Assembly (NCBI RefSeq): GCF_022829605.1
Contig: NZ_JAKSYD010000295.1
Location: 62,001-126,000 of the forward strand
Length of the DNA stretch: 64,000 nucleotides
Origin: Methylobacterium sp. E-065
GTDB lineage: Bacteria; Pseudomonadota; Alphaproteobacteria; Rhizobiales; Beijerinckiaceae
Direction of reading: 5' to 3'
The notes below the pieces were generated by a model that was not told where the DNA came from, ran no database searches, and saw only the letters and a list, made by a program, of their open reading frames with translations. Numbering within the stretch: the stretch's first letter is position 1; the number at the start of each line of letters is the position of its first letter. Shown one piece after another: positions 49,992-59,025 of the stretch. The translations under genes were made by a program, and so were the position numbers.

Positions 49992-51542
49992 TCAGCCGGT
50001 CTTGAGCACCGCGCGCTCGGCGGCTTTGGAGGCCGGCAGCGCGGCCGCCGTCATCCCGGCCGAGACCGGGTCCGGCCCGGTGGCCTTGGGCTCCGTTCCG
50101 GGTGCCGGAGCGAGGCCGCGCGCCACGACGACGTCCGATTTCGTCACGCTCGGCGCCGACGGGGCAGGACTGGCATTGCTCGAAGCGGCCGGGACGAGGA
50201 CGGGCGCGGGCGCATCGGTGCGCTCCGCTTCCGGATCGACCACGGCGGGGGAGGCCAGGGTGTTCGGCGGCTCCTGCCACGTGAACGCATCCAGGCGGCC
50301 GCTGACCGGCGAGACCGGCGCCCAGGTCTCGGAGGCGATTCCGTCGGCGATCCAGATGCGGTCGCGCGGGGCGCGGGCGGCGCGGGCCAACCATTCGCGG
50401 GCTTGGCCGGAATTGATGCCGTGCTCGGCCTCCTCGATCGCGGCCATCATCAGGCAGGACCGCGCGGTCGGACGGTCGGTGAGGAGCGGCTTCACGGCCT
50501 CTCGCGCCCGCTTGTAATCGCGCGCGTCCAGGGCGGCCTGACCGAGGGCAAGCCGCGACTCGGGATCCCAGACCGACAGCTTCGCCAGGACCTCGGCGCG
50601 GGCGAGGCGGTCACGGACCGAGTCGCCGGTGCGCAGGCCGAGATAGACCTTGGCGAGGTCGGGATGAGGGTTGGCCTTCCAGGCTGCCTCGACAATGCGG
50701 GCCGCCTTCTTGAAGTCGCCGCGGCGGGCCAGCAGCCGGCCGGCGATGCAGGCGGCCGGGACGAGGTCCGGGGCCAGCTTGACGGCCTGGAGGGCGCGCT
50801 CGGTGGCGACCTCCGGCTCGCCGGCCTCGCGCTCGCCCGCGATCGCGGTCAGCAGGACGGCGCGCTGACGCCTTGCGGTCGCCTTGTCGATCAGACCGAG
50901 CGAAGAGCGGCGCTCGATGGTCTCCAGGGCCGCGCCCCAATCGCCGTCGACGCTCTGGGCCTCCAGCAATGCCTCGTTGGCCCAGGTGACGCTTGGGGCG
51001 AGGCGGGCGGCCTCGGTGGCGTAGGCACGGGCGGACGTCTCGTCCTCCCGGCGACGGGCCTCCACGAACAGGCCGCGCAGACCCAGGACCCGGGTCTCGG
51101 GGTCGTCGACCATGCGCTGGAAGGCGCTCTCGGCGGCGTCCCGGTCGCCGGAGATCTGAGCCGCCTGCGCCTTGAGCAGGAGGGTCAGCGGCTCGGTGCC
51201 CAGCAGGCGCTCGGCGTCTCCAGCGTACCGGCGGGCGGCCAGCCGGTCACCCGAGCCCACCGCCACCATGCCGCGGGACAGGGCGGAGAGGCCCTTGGTC
51301 CGGCGCCGCTCGGCGGAGCCGCGGACAAGGGCCTCGGGCAGGCCGATCACGCCGCGCACGACCGCCCAGAACAGCCCCAGGACGATGGCCGCGGCGATCA
51401 CCCCGACGAGGGCCACCGCCAGGCTGGTGCCGATCTGGTAGCCGTTCCACACGACGGTGACGGTGCCGGGCCTGTCGGCGATCCAGACCGCCCCGAAGGC
51501 GGCGAGTGCGAGCAGGGCCAGGAAGGCGAGGGCGCGCCACAT
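49992..51542 (-). CDS. hemY: HemY-like TPR membrane protein
   Basis: 516 aa. Two N-terminal membrane segments (RALAFLALLALAAFGAVWIAD and IGTSLAVALVGVIAAAIVLGLFWAVV) are followed by ALVRGSAERRRTKGLSALSRGMVAVGSGD and a tetratricopeptide domain to about residue 380. The C-terminal 100 residues are Pro/Ala-rich. HemY of proteobacteria is associated with haem biosynthesis, but its activity is not the protoporphyrinogen oxidase also called HemY. Downstream of the hemD fusion, same strand, 125 bases apart. Confidence 0.88.
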   Translation of the reverse strand: MWRALAFLALLALAAFGAVWIADRPGTVTVVWNGYQIGTSLAVALVGVIAAAIVLGLFWAVVRGVIGLPEALVRGSAERRRTKGLSALSRGMVAVGSGDRLAARRYAGDAERLLGTEPLTLLLKAQAAQISGDRDAAESAFQRMVDDPETRVLGLRGLFVEARRREDETSARAYATEAARLAPSVTWANEALLEAQSVDGDWGAALETIERRSSLGLIDKATARRQRAVLLTAIAGEREAGEPEVATERALQAVKLAPDLVPAACIAGRLLARRGDFKKAARIVEAAWKANPHPDLAKVYLGLRTGDSVRDRLARAEVLAKLSVWDPESRLALGQAALDARDYKRAREAVKPLLTDRPTARSCLMMAAIEEAEHGINSGQAREWLARAARAPRDRIWIADGIASETWAPVSPVSGRLDAFTWQEPPNTLASPAVVDPEAERTDAPAPVLVPAASSNASPAPSAPSVTKSDVVVARGLAPAPGTEPKATGPDPVSAGMTAAALPASKAAERAVLKTG

Positions 51543-51667
51543 GGGGTCAGTGTCTCCTATCGACGGCCGCGCGGCGACGGTCGCTCAGTGCGGGAGGGGC
51601 GGGGCGCCTGCACGCCCGCCCGGAGGAGTTGCGGCCGCGCGACGCGCGGCTTGAAGCCGTCACAATC

Positions 51668-54600
51668 CTAGCGGCCGGGCGCGGGGGTGGAAGCGGGCGT
51701 GCCGGAGCCTTCACCGGTCGGCAGCGCCTGGAAGGCGTTTCCGATCAGCGTCCGCGCGGCCTGTTCGGCCTCGGCCCGCGCCTTGAGCTTGGCGCCGAAG
51801 TCGCCGGCCTCGTCCCGTGCCTCGGCCGGCAGCGCCGCAAAGGCCGTGGCGGCCGCGGTGAGGTCGCCGCGATCGAGGGCTGCCTGGACCTTCGCCTCCG
51901 GCTGATCGGCGGCCTCCGGGGCCGGAGTGTCGGCCTTGCGCACCTGAACGAGGCCATCGGCCATGCTCAGGAGCTTGGCGCGGAAGTCGCCGCTCCCGGC
52001 GGCCGTCTTGGACTGCTGCGCCCGCCGCTTGGCGGCGATCCGCTCGGCGACCGGCCGGAACGCGTCCGCCAGCTGGGAAGCCGTGGGCGCACCGGTTTCC
52101 GCGAAGGGGGCGAGCGCCTTGGCCTGCGCGTCGGTCGCGGGATCGAGTTTGCGCAGGCTGGCCAGCGGCTCGGCGTAGGCCGATCCGGATTCCAGCGCCG
52201 AGGCGACCCGGTCAGCGACGATCACACGCAGGGCCGCCTGGACGGTGGCGGTCTGGGCCCGCTGCGCCACGCTCTTGTCCAGCGCGGCGATCTTGTCGGC
52301 CTGCTCCTGAAGCCGGCGGTCGACCGCCTTCGTGGCTTCCGCGGCTTGGGTCTGCCCCGCCTCGGCGGCGGTACGGCTCGCTTGTGTGGCCGCCTGAACC
52401 GCCTCGGTGGCGGCCTTCACCCGGCCTTCGAGGGTCTGCTGGAGCGCGTCGAGACGCTCGCCGAGGGCGGCATCCGCGTCGGCATTCGCCTTGGTCTTCT
52501 GCTCGACCTCGCCCTGCAGCGCGGCGAGTTTCTTGGAGGCGTCCGCGTCAGCCCCATTCGACTCAAGCGCCCTCAAACGGACATCGAGATCGGCAAATTG
52601 CTTGCCGTTATCCTGGACCGCGCCGAGCTTGGAATCCGCCGGCTGGTCGCGGCCCGGCTCCTCTTGAAGCGCGGCCACGCGCTGATCGAGACTGTCGAGG
52701 CGCGCCGCCAGATCGGCCGGCACCGCCGGGGCCGGACCGGAGGCGGAGCCATCCGGAGCGGAAACAGCCGGCGCAGGAGCACTTCCCGCCTTGTCGAGGG
52801 CCTGCTTGGCCGTCGATTCGGCAGTGGCGATCCGCTTATCGAGTGCGGCCACGGCATCCCGGGGCGCGAGCCCATCCAGACGCGTGCCGAGGGCGGCGAT
52901 CTGCCCGGTAAGCTTCTGATCGAGGGCGTTGAGACGCGGATCCGGTCCAAGCCCTGCCGTCTCGGCGCCGAACAGGAGCCCCGCGCCGATCACGCCGCCG
53001 AGCAACCCGGCGGTCGCCAGCGAGCCGAACCCGGCCCGCCCCCGGGCCGCCGGAGCAGCGGCCGCCGTGCTGGCGGAGACACCCGGGATCGGGCCCTTCA
53101 CGGACTCCTTCGGGGCATCCTTCGGCGGCTCCTTGCCACCCGCGTTCACCTGAGGACCCGTCCCCTTGCTGGGGGCAGGCGGATCGGGGACGCGCTTGGC
53201 CTTCATGTCGAGGATCGGACCGGCCGTGACCGTACCGGCGCTTACCGAGCCGGCAGCGCCCGTGGGTGCTCCGCCCGGACGGGATCCGGCCTGCGGCCCG
53301 GAACCCGTCTGCTGACCCGCGCCCGGCTGGCCGGGCTTCGGCAGCTCAGTCGCCGGCTTGTTGGACGCGGCACTGGTTGCGCCCGTAGCCGACGCGGTCG
53401 AGGCGGTCGCGGAAGCCGATGCAGCGGCCAACTTGGCGGCGTCCGGCGCCGGGGTGAATCCCGACTTCGCCGTGCTCGACGGATTGGTCTCGGGCTTGCC
53501 GGATGTGTCCTTGGGCGGGGTCATCCCGGTCGCTTCAGTCTTCACGGCATCGGGGGTCTTCACGATATCGGGCTTAACGGTGCTCGGCTGTGCGGCTGGA
53601 CCAGTGGATGGCTTGGCGCCGTCCACAGCCGAGGCCGACTTGCCAGCCTCGGGCTTCGCGTCGCTCGTTCCAGGCTTGGCGGCGACGACTGGCTCGGTCG
53701 CCGGCCTTGGCATCACACCAGCAGGCTGGGGCTGGCTCGCGCCCGGCCCCGACAGGCCCGGCTTCGCGCCGCCGGTCGCGCCGGTCGCGGACGCGCCGGG
53801 CCGGGTCTCGACGCCGGACGGATTGGTCGGCCCGGGCTTGGCGGGCGCAGGATCCGGTCTGCGGCCGCCGGATCCGGGCTTGTCGGCGTCGCTTGGTGGT
53901 GGCGTCACGGGCAAGTCCTCCAACTCTTCGGCGTCGCCGCGCCCCCCTAGCACCGCCCCGGCCCTTGGCGCGAGGGCGAGATACGGCGGCCCGGCCTCCC
54001 TGTCACCGCACGCCAAGCCGGGCAGCAGCGCGAGAGCGTCCAGCATGTCCGTTTCCCGCGGACACGCCGCGACGAAATGGACCGGAACACCCGCCGCTTC
54101 CAGGGGTGCGGCAACGTCCGCCGACAGGCAGTAATGCCTCAGGCGGCGGAAAGCTCCGCCGTGGCCGGCGTCTTCCGCCAACGCGTGGGCGATTGCGGCG
54201 CTGCGCCGGGAGTAATGCAGGACGGCGTCCAGGTTTCCGTCGGCGAATGCGCGGTCGATCGAATCGGGCAGGGCCGGTAGCGCCTCCGCCGCGTAGGCCA
54301 CGAAAATCGCGACCCGGAACCCGGCCGCCGCAAGCGTCGCCGCAGGCTCCGGCTTCCGCTCGGCCCCGGCCGCGTGGAGGAGGTGCGCGCCGGGCGGCAG
54401 GATCCGGCGCGCCAGGATGGCAAGGCCGGCGGCATCACCGGGCCCCGCGTGCACCGACCCGAACCCGGACTCCGCCGCCAGCGCGGCCGTGCGCGCGCCG
54501 ACCGCGAAGACCGGCAGTCCCCGCAGCGAGGCGGCGTTCCGCAGGGCCGGCATCGCGTTGGCACTGGTGAGCAGAAGCGCGTCGAACGGGCCGTCGGGCG

Positions 54601-54721
54601 GCCGTTCCCCGGTCGGCCGCACCGCCAGGACCGGGGCCACGAGCGGCGCGTGGCCGCGCGCCGCCAGAGCCGCGCCGGTCCGCGACGCGCCCGGTTCCGG
54701 CCGTGCCACCCAGACGCGCAA
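51668..54721 (-). CDS. hemD: Fused uroporphyrinogen-III synthase (HemD) and HemX/mitofilin-like protein
   Basis: 1017 aa, TTG start at 54721. About residues 1-230 are HemD: MRVWVARPEPGASRTGAALAARGH, DALLLTSANAM, LPVFAVGARTAALA, DAVLHYSRRSAAIAHAL. A long Pro/Ala/Thr/Lys-rich linker (about 260-560) is followed by one membrane segment (GSLATAGLLGGVIGAGLLFGAETAG) and a C-terminal coiled coil and helical domain like HemX/Mic60. Closes hydroxymethylbilane into uroporphyrinogen III at its N-terminus. It begins three bases after the aldose-epimerase-like gene's stop. HemC is not in view. Confidence 0.85.
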   Translation of the reverse strand: MRVWVARPEPGASRTGAALAARGHAPLVAPVLAVRPTGERPPDGPFDALLLTSANAMPALRNAASLRGLPVFAVGARTAALAAESGFGSVHAGPGDAAGLAILARRILPPGAHLLHAAGAERKPEPAATLAAAGFRVAIFVAYAAEALPALPDSIDRAFADGNLDAVLHYSRRSAAIAHALAEDAGHGGAFRRLRHYCLSADVAAPLEAAGVPVHFVAACPRETDMLDALALLPGLACGDREAGPPYLALAPRAGAVLGGRGDAEELEDLPVTPPPSDADKPGSGGRRPDPAPAKPGPTNPSGVETRPGASATGATGGAKPGLSGPGASQPQPAGVMPRPATEPVVAAKPGTSDAKPEAGKSASAVDGAKPSTGPAAQPSTVKPDIVKTPDAVKTEATGMTPPKDTSGKPETNPSSTAKSGFTPAPDAAKLAAASASATASTASATGATSAASNKPATELPKPGQPGAGQQTGSGPQAGSRPGGAPTGAAGSVSAGTVTAGPILDMKAKRVPDPPAPSKGTGPQVNAGGKEPPKDAPKESVKGPIPGVSASTAAAAPAARGRAGFGSLATAGLLGGVIGAGLLFGAETAGLGPDPRLNALDQKLTGQIAALGTRLDGLAPRDAVAALDKRIATAESTAKQALDKAGSAPAPAVSAPDGSASGPAPAVPADLAARLDSLDQRVAALQEEPGRDQPADSKLGAVQDNGKQFADLDVRLRALESNGADADASKKLAALQGEVEQKTKANADADAALGERLDALQQTLEGRVKAATEAVQAATQASRTAAEAGQTQAAEATKAVDRRLQEQADKIAALDKSVAQRAQTATVQAALRVIVADRVASALESGSAYAEPLASLRKLDPATDAQAKALAPFAETGAPTASQLADAFRPVAERIAAKRRAQQSKTAAGSGDFRAKLLSMADGLVQVRKADTPAPEAADQPEAKVQAALDRGDLTAAATAFAALPAEARDEAGDFGAKLKARAEAEQAARTLIGNAFQALPTGEGSGTPASTPAPGR

Positions 54722-54724
54722 CCC

Positions 54725-55600
54725 TCACACGTCCAGGGTCAGGCGGACGCCGTGGCGCGCCTCAGCCCCGGGTGGCAGGAGGCGCTGTGAATCCCGCTCG
54801 GTCAGGTCACCGGAAAAATCGGCCCAATCGGCGTAGCCGGTCCAGCATTCGAGGGAGAGGAACGGCGCCGTAGGCTTGGTCCAGACCGCGAGATGCGGGA
54901 AATCCGCCATCTCCATGCGGATCGCCTTATCCGGCCCGGTGAAGCGCATTGTGCCGCTGCGGGCGTTCCGAAACACGAAGGCCTCGGTGAAGATCGCCGG
55001 ATCGAGGGGTAGCGTTTCGCCGGAGAGGGGAATCGGCTGCTCCGCGCGCAGCAGCAGGCCGCCGGGACCGACCTGGGGGGCGAACAGCCGCTCCGGATGC
55101 TCGAAGTCAACCGCGTAACCGCCATCCTTCGCCCGCGCCCCGCCCGCGAAGGGCCACGGGAAGGCCGGGTGGAAGCCGAGCGCGTAGGGCAGGGGCGCGT
55201 TGCCGGGATTGGCGATGGTCACGTCGAAGTCGAGTCCCGCCGGCCGCACCCGGGCGGTGATGTCGAGCCGGAACGCGAAGGGATAATGCGCCCGAGTCTC
55301 GGGCCCGTCGGTCAGGCGCAGGGTCACCGAATCGACGCTTTGCTCCACCACCGTGAAGGGCAGATCCCGGGCGAAGCCGTGCTGGCCCATCGGGTAGCTT
55401 TCGGACCCGACCTTCACCTGCCCGCCCGCCGAGGCACCGACCACCGGGAAGAGCCACGGGGCATGGCGGTTCCAATGGGCCGGATCGCCGCTCCAGAGGT
55501 ACTCGGTCCCGCCGACCTGCCAGGAAACCGGCTCGGCGCCGTAGGTGGTGAGCGTGGCCGTGGTGCCGTCCGCTGCTGTCAGCTCGATGCGCGTGCTCAC
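54725..55600 (-). CDS. Aldose 1-epimerase-like protein
   Basis: 291 aa from GTG 55600. Galactose-mutarotase-like beta-sandwich landmarks: LTTYGAEPVSWQVGGTEYLWSGDPAHWNRHAPWLFPVVG, GQHGFARDLPF (His), PLPYALGFHPAFPW (His) and LSLECWTGYADW (Glu). This is the YeaD/hexose-6-phosphate-epimerase-like subgroup, so the natural sugar may be phosphorylated. Cytosolic. Upstream neighbour of hemD; a metabolic link is not obvious. Confidence 0.85.
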   Translation of the reverse strand: MSTRIELTAADGTTATLTTYGAEPVSWQVGGTEYLWSGDPAHWNRHAPWLFPVVGASAGGQVKVGSESYPMGQHGFARDLPFTVVEQSVDSVTLRLTDGPETRAHYPFAFRLDITARVRPAGLDFDVTIANPGNAPLPYALGFHPAFPWPFAGGARAKDGGYAVDFEHPERLFAPQVGPGGLLLRAEQPIPLSGETLPLDPAIFTEAFVFRNARSGTMRFTGPDKAIRMEMADFPHLAVWTKPTAPFLSLECWTGYADWADFSGDLTERDSQRLLPPGAEARHGVRLTLDV

Positions 55601-55665
55601 GGTGGTCTCCCGGTCAGGCTTTGGAGCCGAGGTAACGGAGGTGGGCCGGGACGCAAGGGGCCTCG

Positions 55666-57417
55666 TCACGCCGCCGTGCCGAGGCCCGGCAGCACCGCCT
55701 CGGGCGGCCCGGAGGCGACCAGTCGCCCAGCCTCCAGCACGTGGACCGCATCCGCCCCCTCCAAGGTCGAGAGTCGATGGGCGATCAGGATCAGCGTCCG
55801 CCGGCCCGAGAGCGCCCGCAGCGCCCGCATCACCGCGCCCTGCGTCTCCTCGTCGAGGGCTGAGGTCGCCTCGTCGAACACGATCACGTCGGGGTCGTGA
55901 TAGAGCGCCCGGGCGATACCGAGACGCTGGCGCTGGCCGCCCGAGAGCCGCGCCCCGCGCTCGCCGACCCGCGCGTCATAGCTATGGGGCAGGGCGGCGA
56001 TGAAGTCGTGGGCGCCCGCGAGCCGGGCCGCCCGCTCGACGGCGGCGCGGTCCGGCGAATCCACGCCGAGCGCGATGTTCTCGGCGACGGTCCCATCAAC
56101 CAGGAATACGTCCTGCGGCACGTAGCCGATACGGTTCTGCCACGCAGGGAGCGTGGCGGGATCGAGGGTGCGGCCGTCCACCGTGATCCGCCCGGCGCCG
56201 GGGCTCAGCACGCCGAGGATCAGGCCGGCGAGGGTCGACTTGCCCGATCCGGTCCGCCCGGCGAGGCCGATCGTCGTGTTGACCGGAATCGTGAGATCGA
56301 TCCCAGCCAGCGCTGGGCGGCCGGTGCCGTAATCGAAGCCGACGCCCTCCAGGCGGATCGCCTGCGTGAACGGCAGGCGATCCGTGGTGCGGGGCAGGGT
56401 GGCTCGCTCCTGCGCGAGTTCGTCGACGATCACCCGCACCGCCGGCAGGGTGAAGCGCATCAGCGCCACCGAGGTGAAGATGTTCTGGAAGGCCGGCAGC
56501 ATCCGGTAGCCCGCGAAGGCGAACAGTCCCAGCAGCGGCAGGATGCCGGCGACGTCGAGCCCCTGGGCGAGGGCGAACAGCACCACTACGATCACGCCGC
56601 CGAAGGCGAGCGCCTCGATGACGAAGCGCGGCATCTGCCCGGTGAGCTGGCTCGCCGCGGTGGCGACCGCGTAGGCGCGCGCCGGGGCGTCGAACCGGGC
56701 CGCGAAGGCTTCCGCCCGGCCGTAGAGCTTTAGCTCGGTGTGCGCCCCGAAGGTCTCCTGCACGATCCGGAAGCGGGCCTCGTTGTCGGCGACCGTGCGG
56801 GCGCCGAGGCGGGCGAGGCGGGCGCGCATCACGAGGTAGATCCCGACATAGAGCCCGCCGAAGCCGCCCCCGAGGATCAGCGCGAGCTGCGGCGCGTAGA
56901 CCAACAGGAAGGCGATCACCGCGAGCGCCGAACTCGCCCGCGAGGCCAGCACGGTGGCGGGCGTCAGGGCGCCGACCACCAGCCGGTCGGTCTCAGACAG
57001 CACGTTCTTGGCGAGTTCGGCGCTGTTGGCCTGCGTGAAGAACAGGCGCTCCCGGTCGAGGTAGCGGAACAGCAGGCGCCGGCTGAAGCCGTAGCCGGCC
57101 AGATGCGTGAACCGGAGCTGGGCGTAGGTCAGCCCGGCATTGACCATGGCTGTGACGAGGATCGCCACCAGCGCCGCGCCACCGGTGACCAACAGGAAGC
57201 TGCGCTCGTCGGCGAGACCGAGGAAGGCTCGTGTCTGGACCAGATAGGGGATGCGGGTCGCCGCCGAAGGGTCGCCCACCAGCGTTAGGAACGGGATCAC
57301 CGCAGCGACGCCCACCACCTCCAGCAGCGCCGCCATCGCGAGGCCCAGCGCAATGAGGGCGAGGCGCCGCCGGTCGGGCGCCCGCATGGCGCGGACGAGG
57401 TCGATCAGCGCGCGCAT
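55666..57417 (-). CDS. ABC transporter, fused permease-ATPase (exporter)
   Basis: 583 aa. Six hydrophobic segments in the first 330 residues (for example LALIALGLAMAALLEVVGVAAVIPFL and the pair SSALAVIAFLLVYAP / LALILGGGFGGLYVGIYLVM). Nucleotide-binding domain: Walker A GRTGSGKST, Q-loop YVPQDVFLVDGTVAENI, signature LSGGQRQRLGIARAL, Walker B VIVFDEATSALDEET. The exporter class of PglK and McjD flips lipid-linked glycans or peptides. It is unlinked by operon to the glycosyltransferase cluster 7 kb away. Substrate unknown. Confidence 0.92.
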   Translation of the reverse strand: MRALIDLVRAMRAPDRRRLALIALGLAMAALLEVVGVAAVIPFLTLVGDPSAATRIPYLVQTRAFLGLADERSFLLVTGGAALVAILVTAMVNAGLTYAQLRFTHLAGYGFSRRLLFRYLDRERLFFTQANSAELAKNVLSETDRLVVGALTPATVLASRASSALAVIAFLLVYAPQLALILGGGFGGLYVGIYLVMRARLARLGARTVADNEARFRIVQETFGAHTELKLYGRAEAFAARFDAPARAYAVATAASQLTGQMPRFVIEALAFGGVIVVVLFALAQGLDVAGILPLLGLFAFAGYRMLPAFQNIFTSVALMRFTLPAVRVIVDELAQERATLPRTTDRLPFTQAIRLEGVGFDYGTGRPALAGIDLTIPVNTTIGLAGRTGSGKSTLAGLILGVLSPGAGRITVDGRTLDPATLPAWQNRIGYVPQDVFLVDGTVAENIALGVDSPDRAAVERAARLAGAHDFIAALPHSYDARVGERGARLSGGQRQRLGIARALYHDPDVIVFDEATSALDEETQGAVMRALRALSGRRTLILIAHRLSTLEGADAVHVLEAGRLVASGPPEAVLPGLGTAA

Positions 57418-57496
57418 GGCGTCTGGGGTCTGGGTCGGGCGGCTCGCATGGCCGGGCCGGGCTTAAGGGCGCCGCCCCGGCCTGTCCACGCCGGGC

Positions 57497-57805
57497 TCAG
57501 TCGAGCTTCTTGAGCGAGCCGAGATCCACGTCGCCGTTCTGGCTGGAGAAGGTCAGCGACTTCGACGACCCATCCGCCTGCGACACGCCACCGATCCGGT
57601 GGTCACCGCTGTCGTAGGTCGAGACCTGACCGTCGCGTTCGATGAGCAGGCGGTGCTTGTCAGGGAAGAACGCGTATTTCATCCCGTTCTGTGCGCCGCT
57701 GGTTGCGGGCTCGCCGAGATCCTTCGGCCACCAGGGCTCCATGCCCTTCATCGGCTCCATCGGCTTCATGGGTTCCATGGGCTTCATCGGTTTCATCGGC
57801 TCCAC
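57497..57805 (-). CDS. Small protein with Met-Lys-Pro/Met-Glu-Pro repeats
   Basis: 102 aa if begun at GTG 57805, with AGGAG nine bases upstream; ATG 57796 is an alternative. N-terminus MEPMKPMKPMEPMKPMEPMK is a Met-x-Pro repeat of about eight units. The remaining part (WWPKDLGEPATSGAQNGMKYAFFPDKHRLLIERDGQVSTYDSGDHRIGGVSQAD) is a compact beta-like domain ending SLTFSSQNGDVDLGSLKKLD. The repeat has high copper- or metal-binding Met density. No known function. Confidence 0.6.
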   Translation of the reverse strand: MEPMKPMKPMEPMKPMEPMKGMEPWWPKDLGEPATSGAQNGMKYAFFPDKHRLLIERDGQVSTYDSGDHRIGGVSQADGSSKSLTFSSQNGDVDLGSLKKLD

Positions 57806-57888
57806 GACGCGTATCTCCTGCTGGCTCCAGAGACAGGAGGACGCGGCAGGGCGGGAAGAGTTGCATGCCATCCCGCCCCGGCGCGGGA

Positions 57889-58569
57889 TCACACCGGGGG
57901 CCGCTCGCGCGCCGGCCGCTCCTGGACCTGCCCGTCGAAGCCTACATGAAGCTGATGCTCGCGCCCGTCCTGGTCCTTGGCGGCGACGTCGAGGTGGCGT
58001 GGTCCGCGGCCGGTGACGCGCACGTCGCTGTAGCCGGCCGCCTGCACGGAGGCCGTCAGGGCCGGGAGGTCGAGCGTCGGCCCGAGGCCGATCCGGTCCT
58101 TGGCCCAGTCGAGGCTCCCCATCGGCGGTCCACCGGCCGGCCCGAGCACGACCTTGCGCCCGTCCCCGTTGGTGAGCACGCTGGCGTGCAGGAAGCCCGT
58201 CTCGAACCGGCCCTGCACCGTGACGGCCTCGCCCCTGGCGACGAGCTTGCCGTCCTCGCCCTCGCGGCCTGTCTCCACCAGCGCCCGGCCGGTCTGGTCC
58301 TGGACCACGAACTTGTTGCCGAAGATCTCGGCCACCGTACCCTTGATGGCGGTCGCGCCGGAGGAGGCCAGCGCCTGGATCGCCACCGGCTCGACCGGCG
58401 TCGGCTGGAAGGTCGTCCCCTGCGCCAGGGACAGGCCTATGGCCCCCATCACCAACGGGGCTGCCAGGGCGCCCACCACCCAGGTCCGCCGTGGGATCGC
58501 CCGGCGCGCCGGGGCTGCCGGCTCGCGGATCTCCCGCGCGGTGCCGTCGATGGTCTTGTCGTCGGTCAT
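57889..58569 (-). CDS. OB-fold/DUF5666-like membrane-anchored protein
   Basis: 226 aa from ATG 58569. A cytoplasmic tail of about 35 residues (KTIDGTAREIREPAAPARRAIPRRT) leads to one membrane helix (WVVGALAAPLVMGAIGLSLAQ). Then comes a barrel like DUF5666: AIKGTVAEIFGNKFVVQDQTGRALVETG, VARGEAVTVQGRFETGFLHASVLTNGDG. The C-terminus resembles PepSY-like folds (LDLPALTASVQAAGYSDVRVTGRGPRHLDVAAKDQDGREHQLHV). Periplasmic side facing. Function unknown. Confidence 0.6.
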   Translation of the reverse strand: MTDDKTIDGTAREIREPAAPARRAIPRRTWVVGALAAPLVMGAIGLSLAQGTTFQPTPVEPVAIQALASSGATAIKGTVAEIFGNKFVVQDQTGRALVETGREGEDGKLVARGEAVTVQGRFETGFLHASVLTNGDGRKVVLGPAGGPPMGSLDWAKDRIGLGPTLDLPALTASVQAAGYSDVRVTGRGPRHLDVAAKDQDGREHQLHVGFDGQVQERPARERPPV

Positions 58570-58643
58570 GATGTGGTCTTTCAAAAGGGCTCCGGATCCG
58601 TTCGATCCGATGCCCCTTCGTAAGGCCCCCCCGGCAATCCGGA

Positions 58644-58661
58644 CTGAACCGGGCGGTTCAG
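58644..58661. repeat. 8-bp inverted repeat upstream of the OB-fold gene
   Basis: CTGAACCG, GG, CGGTTCAG: a short hairpin or operator 75 bases before the start of the OB-fold gene. The 58570-59025 stretch around it has no gene. A near-identical 14-base pair (CGCCTAATATCACG 58976-58989 and CGCCTAATATCTCG 59023-59036) lies at its right end. Confidence 0.5.
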
Positions 58662-59025
58662 CCCCGGTTTAACCCGGATCCGTAATGGGATCCGACGCAC
58701 AAGCGGAGCCGAAGCACATGCGGCATCAAGGGCTTGGCCTCGCAAGCTGACCTGTAATCTGCACTGAAGCAATCTGCACTTGAGCGCGCCCGAGCCGGCG
58801 AACAAAATGAACCGCCGGCTCTAGGTCATCGCGACATCGATCCCAGCGATAAGAAACTGAAACGACATGACCTTTTTGCGGCCGGCGAGTGTCCGCTTAT
58901 CGCGAGAGCGACGAAAGCACCGCATGAGATCGACAGCAAGGCCGGGCTATTACGGGCAATCTGTTACCGTCTGATCGCCTAATATCACGCAGCTGCCCGA
59001 ATTCTCTATCATTCAGTGTAAGCGC

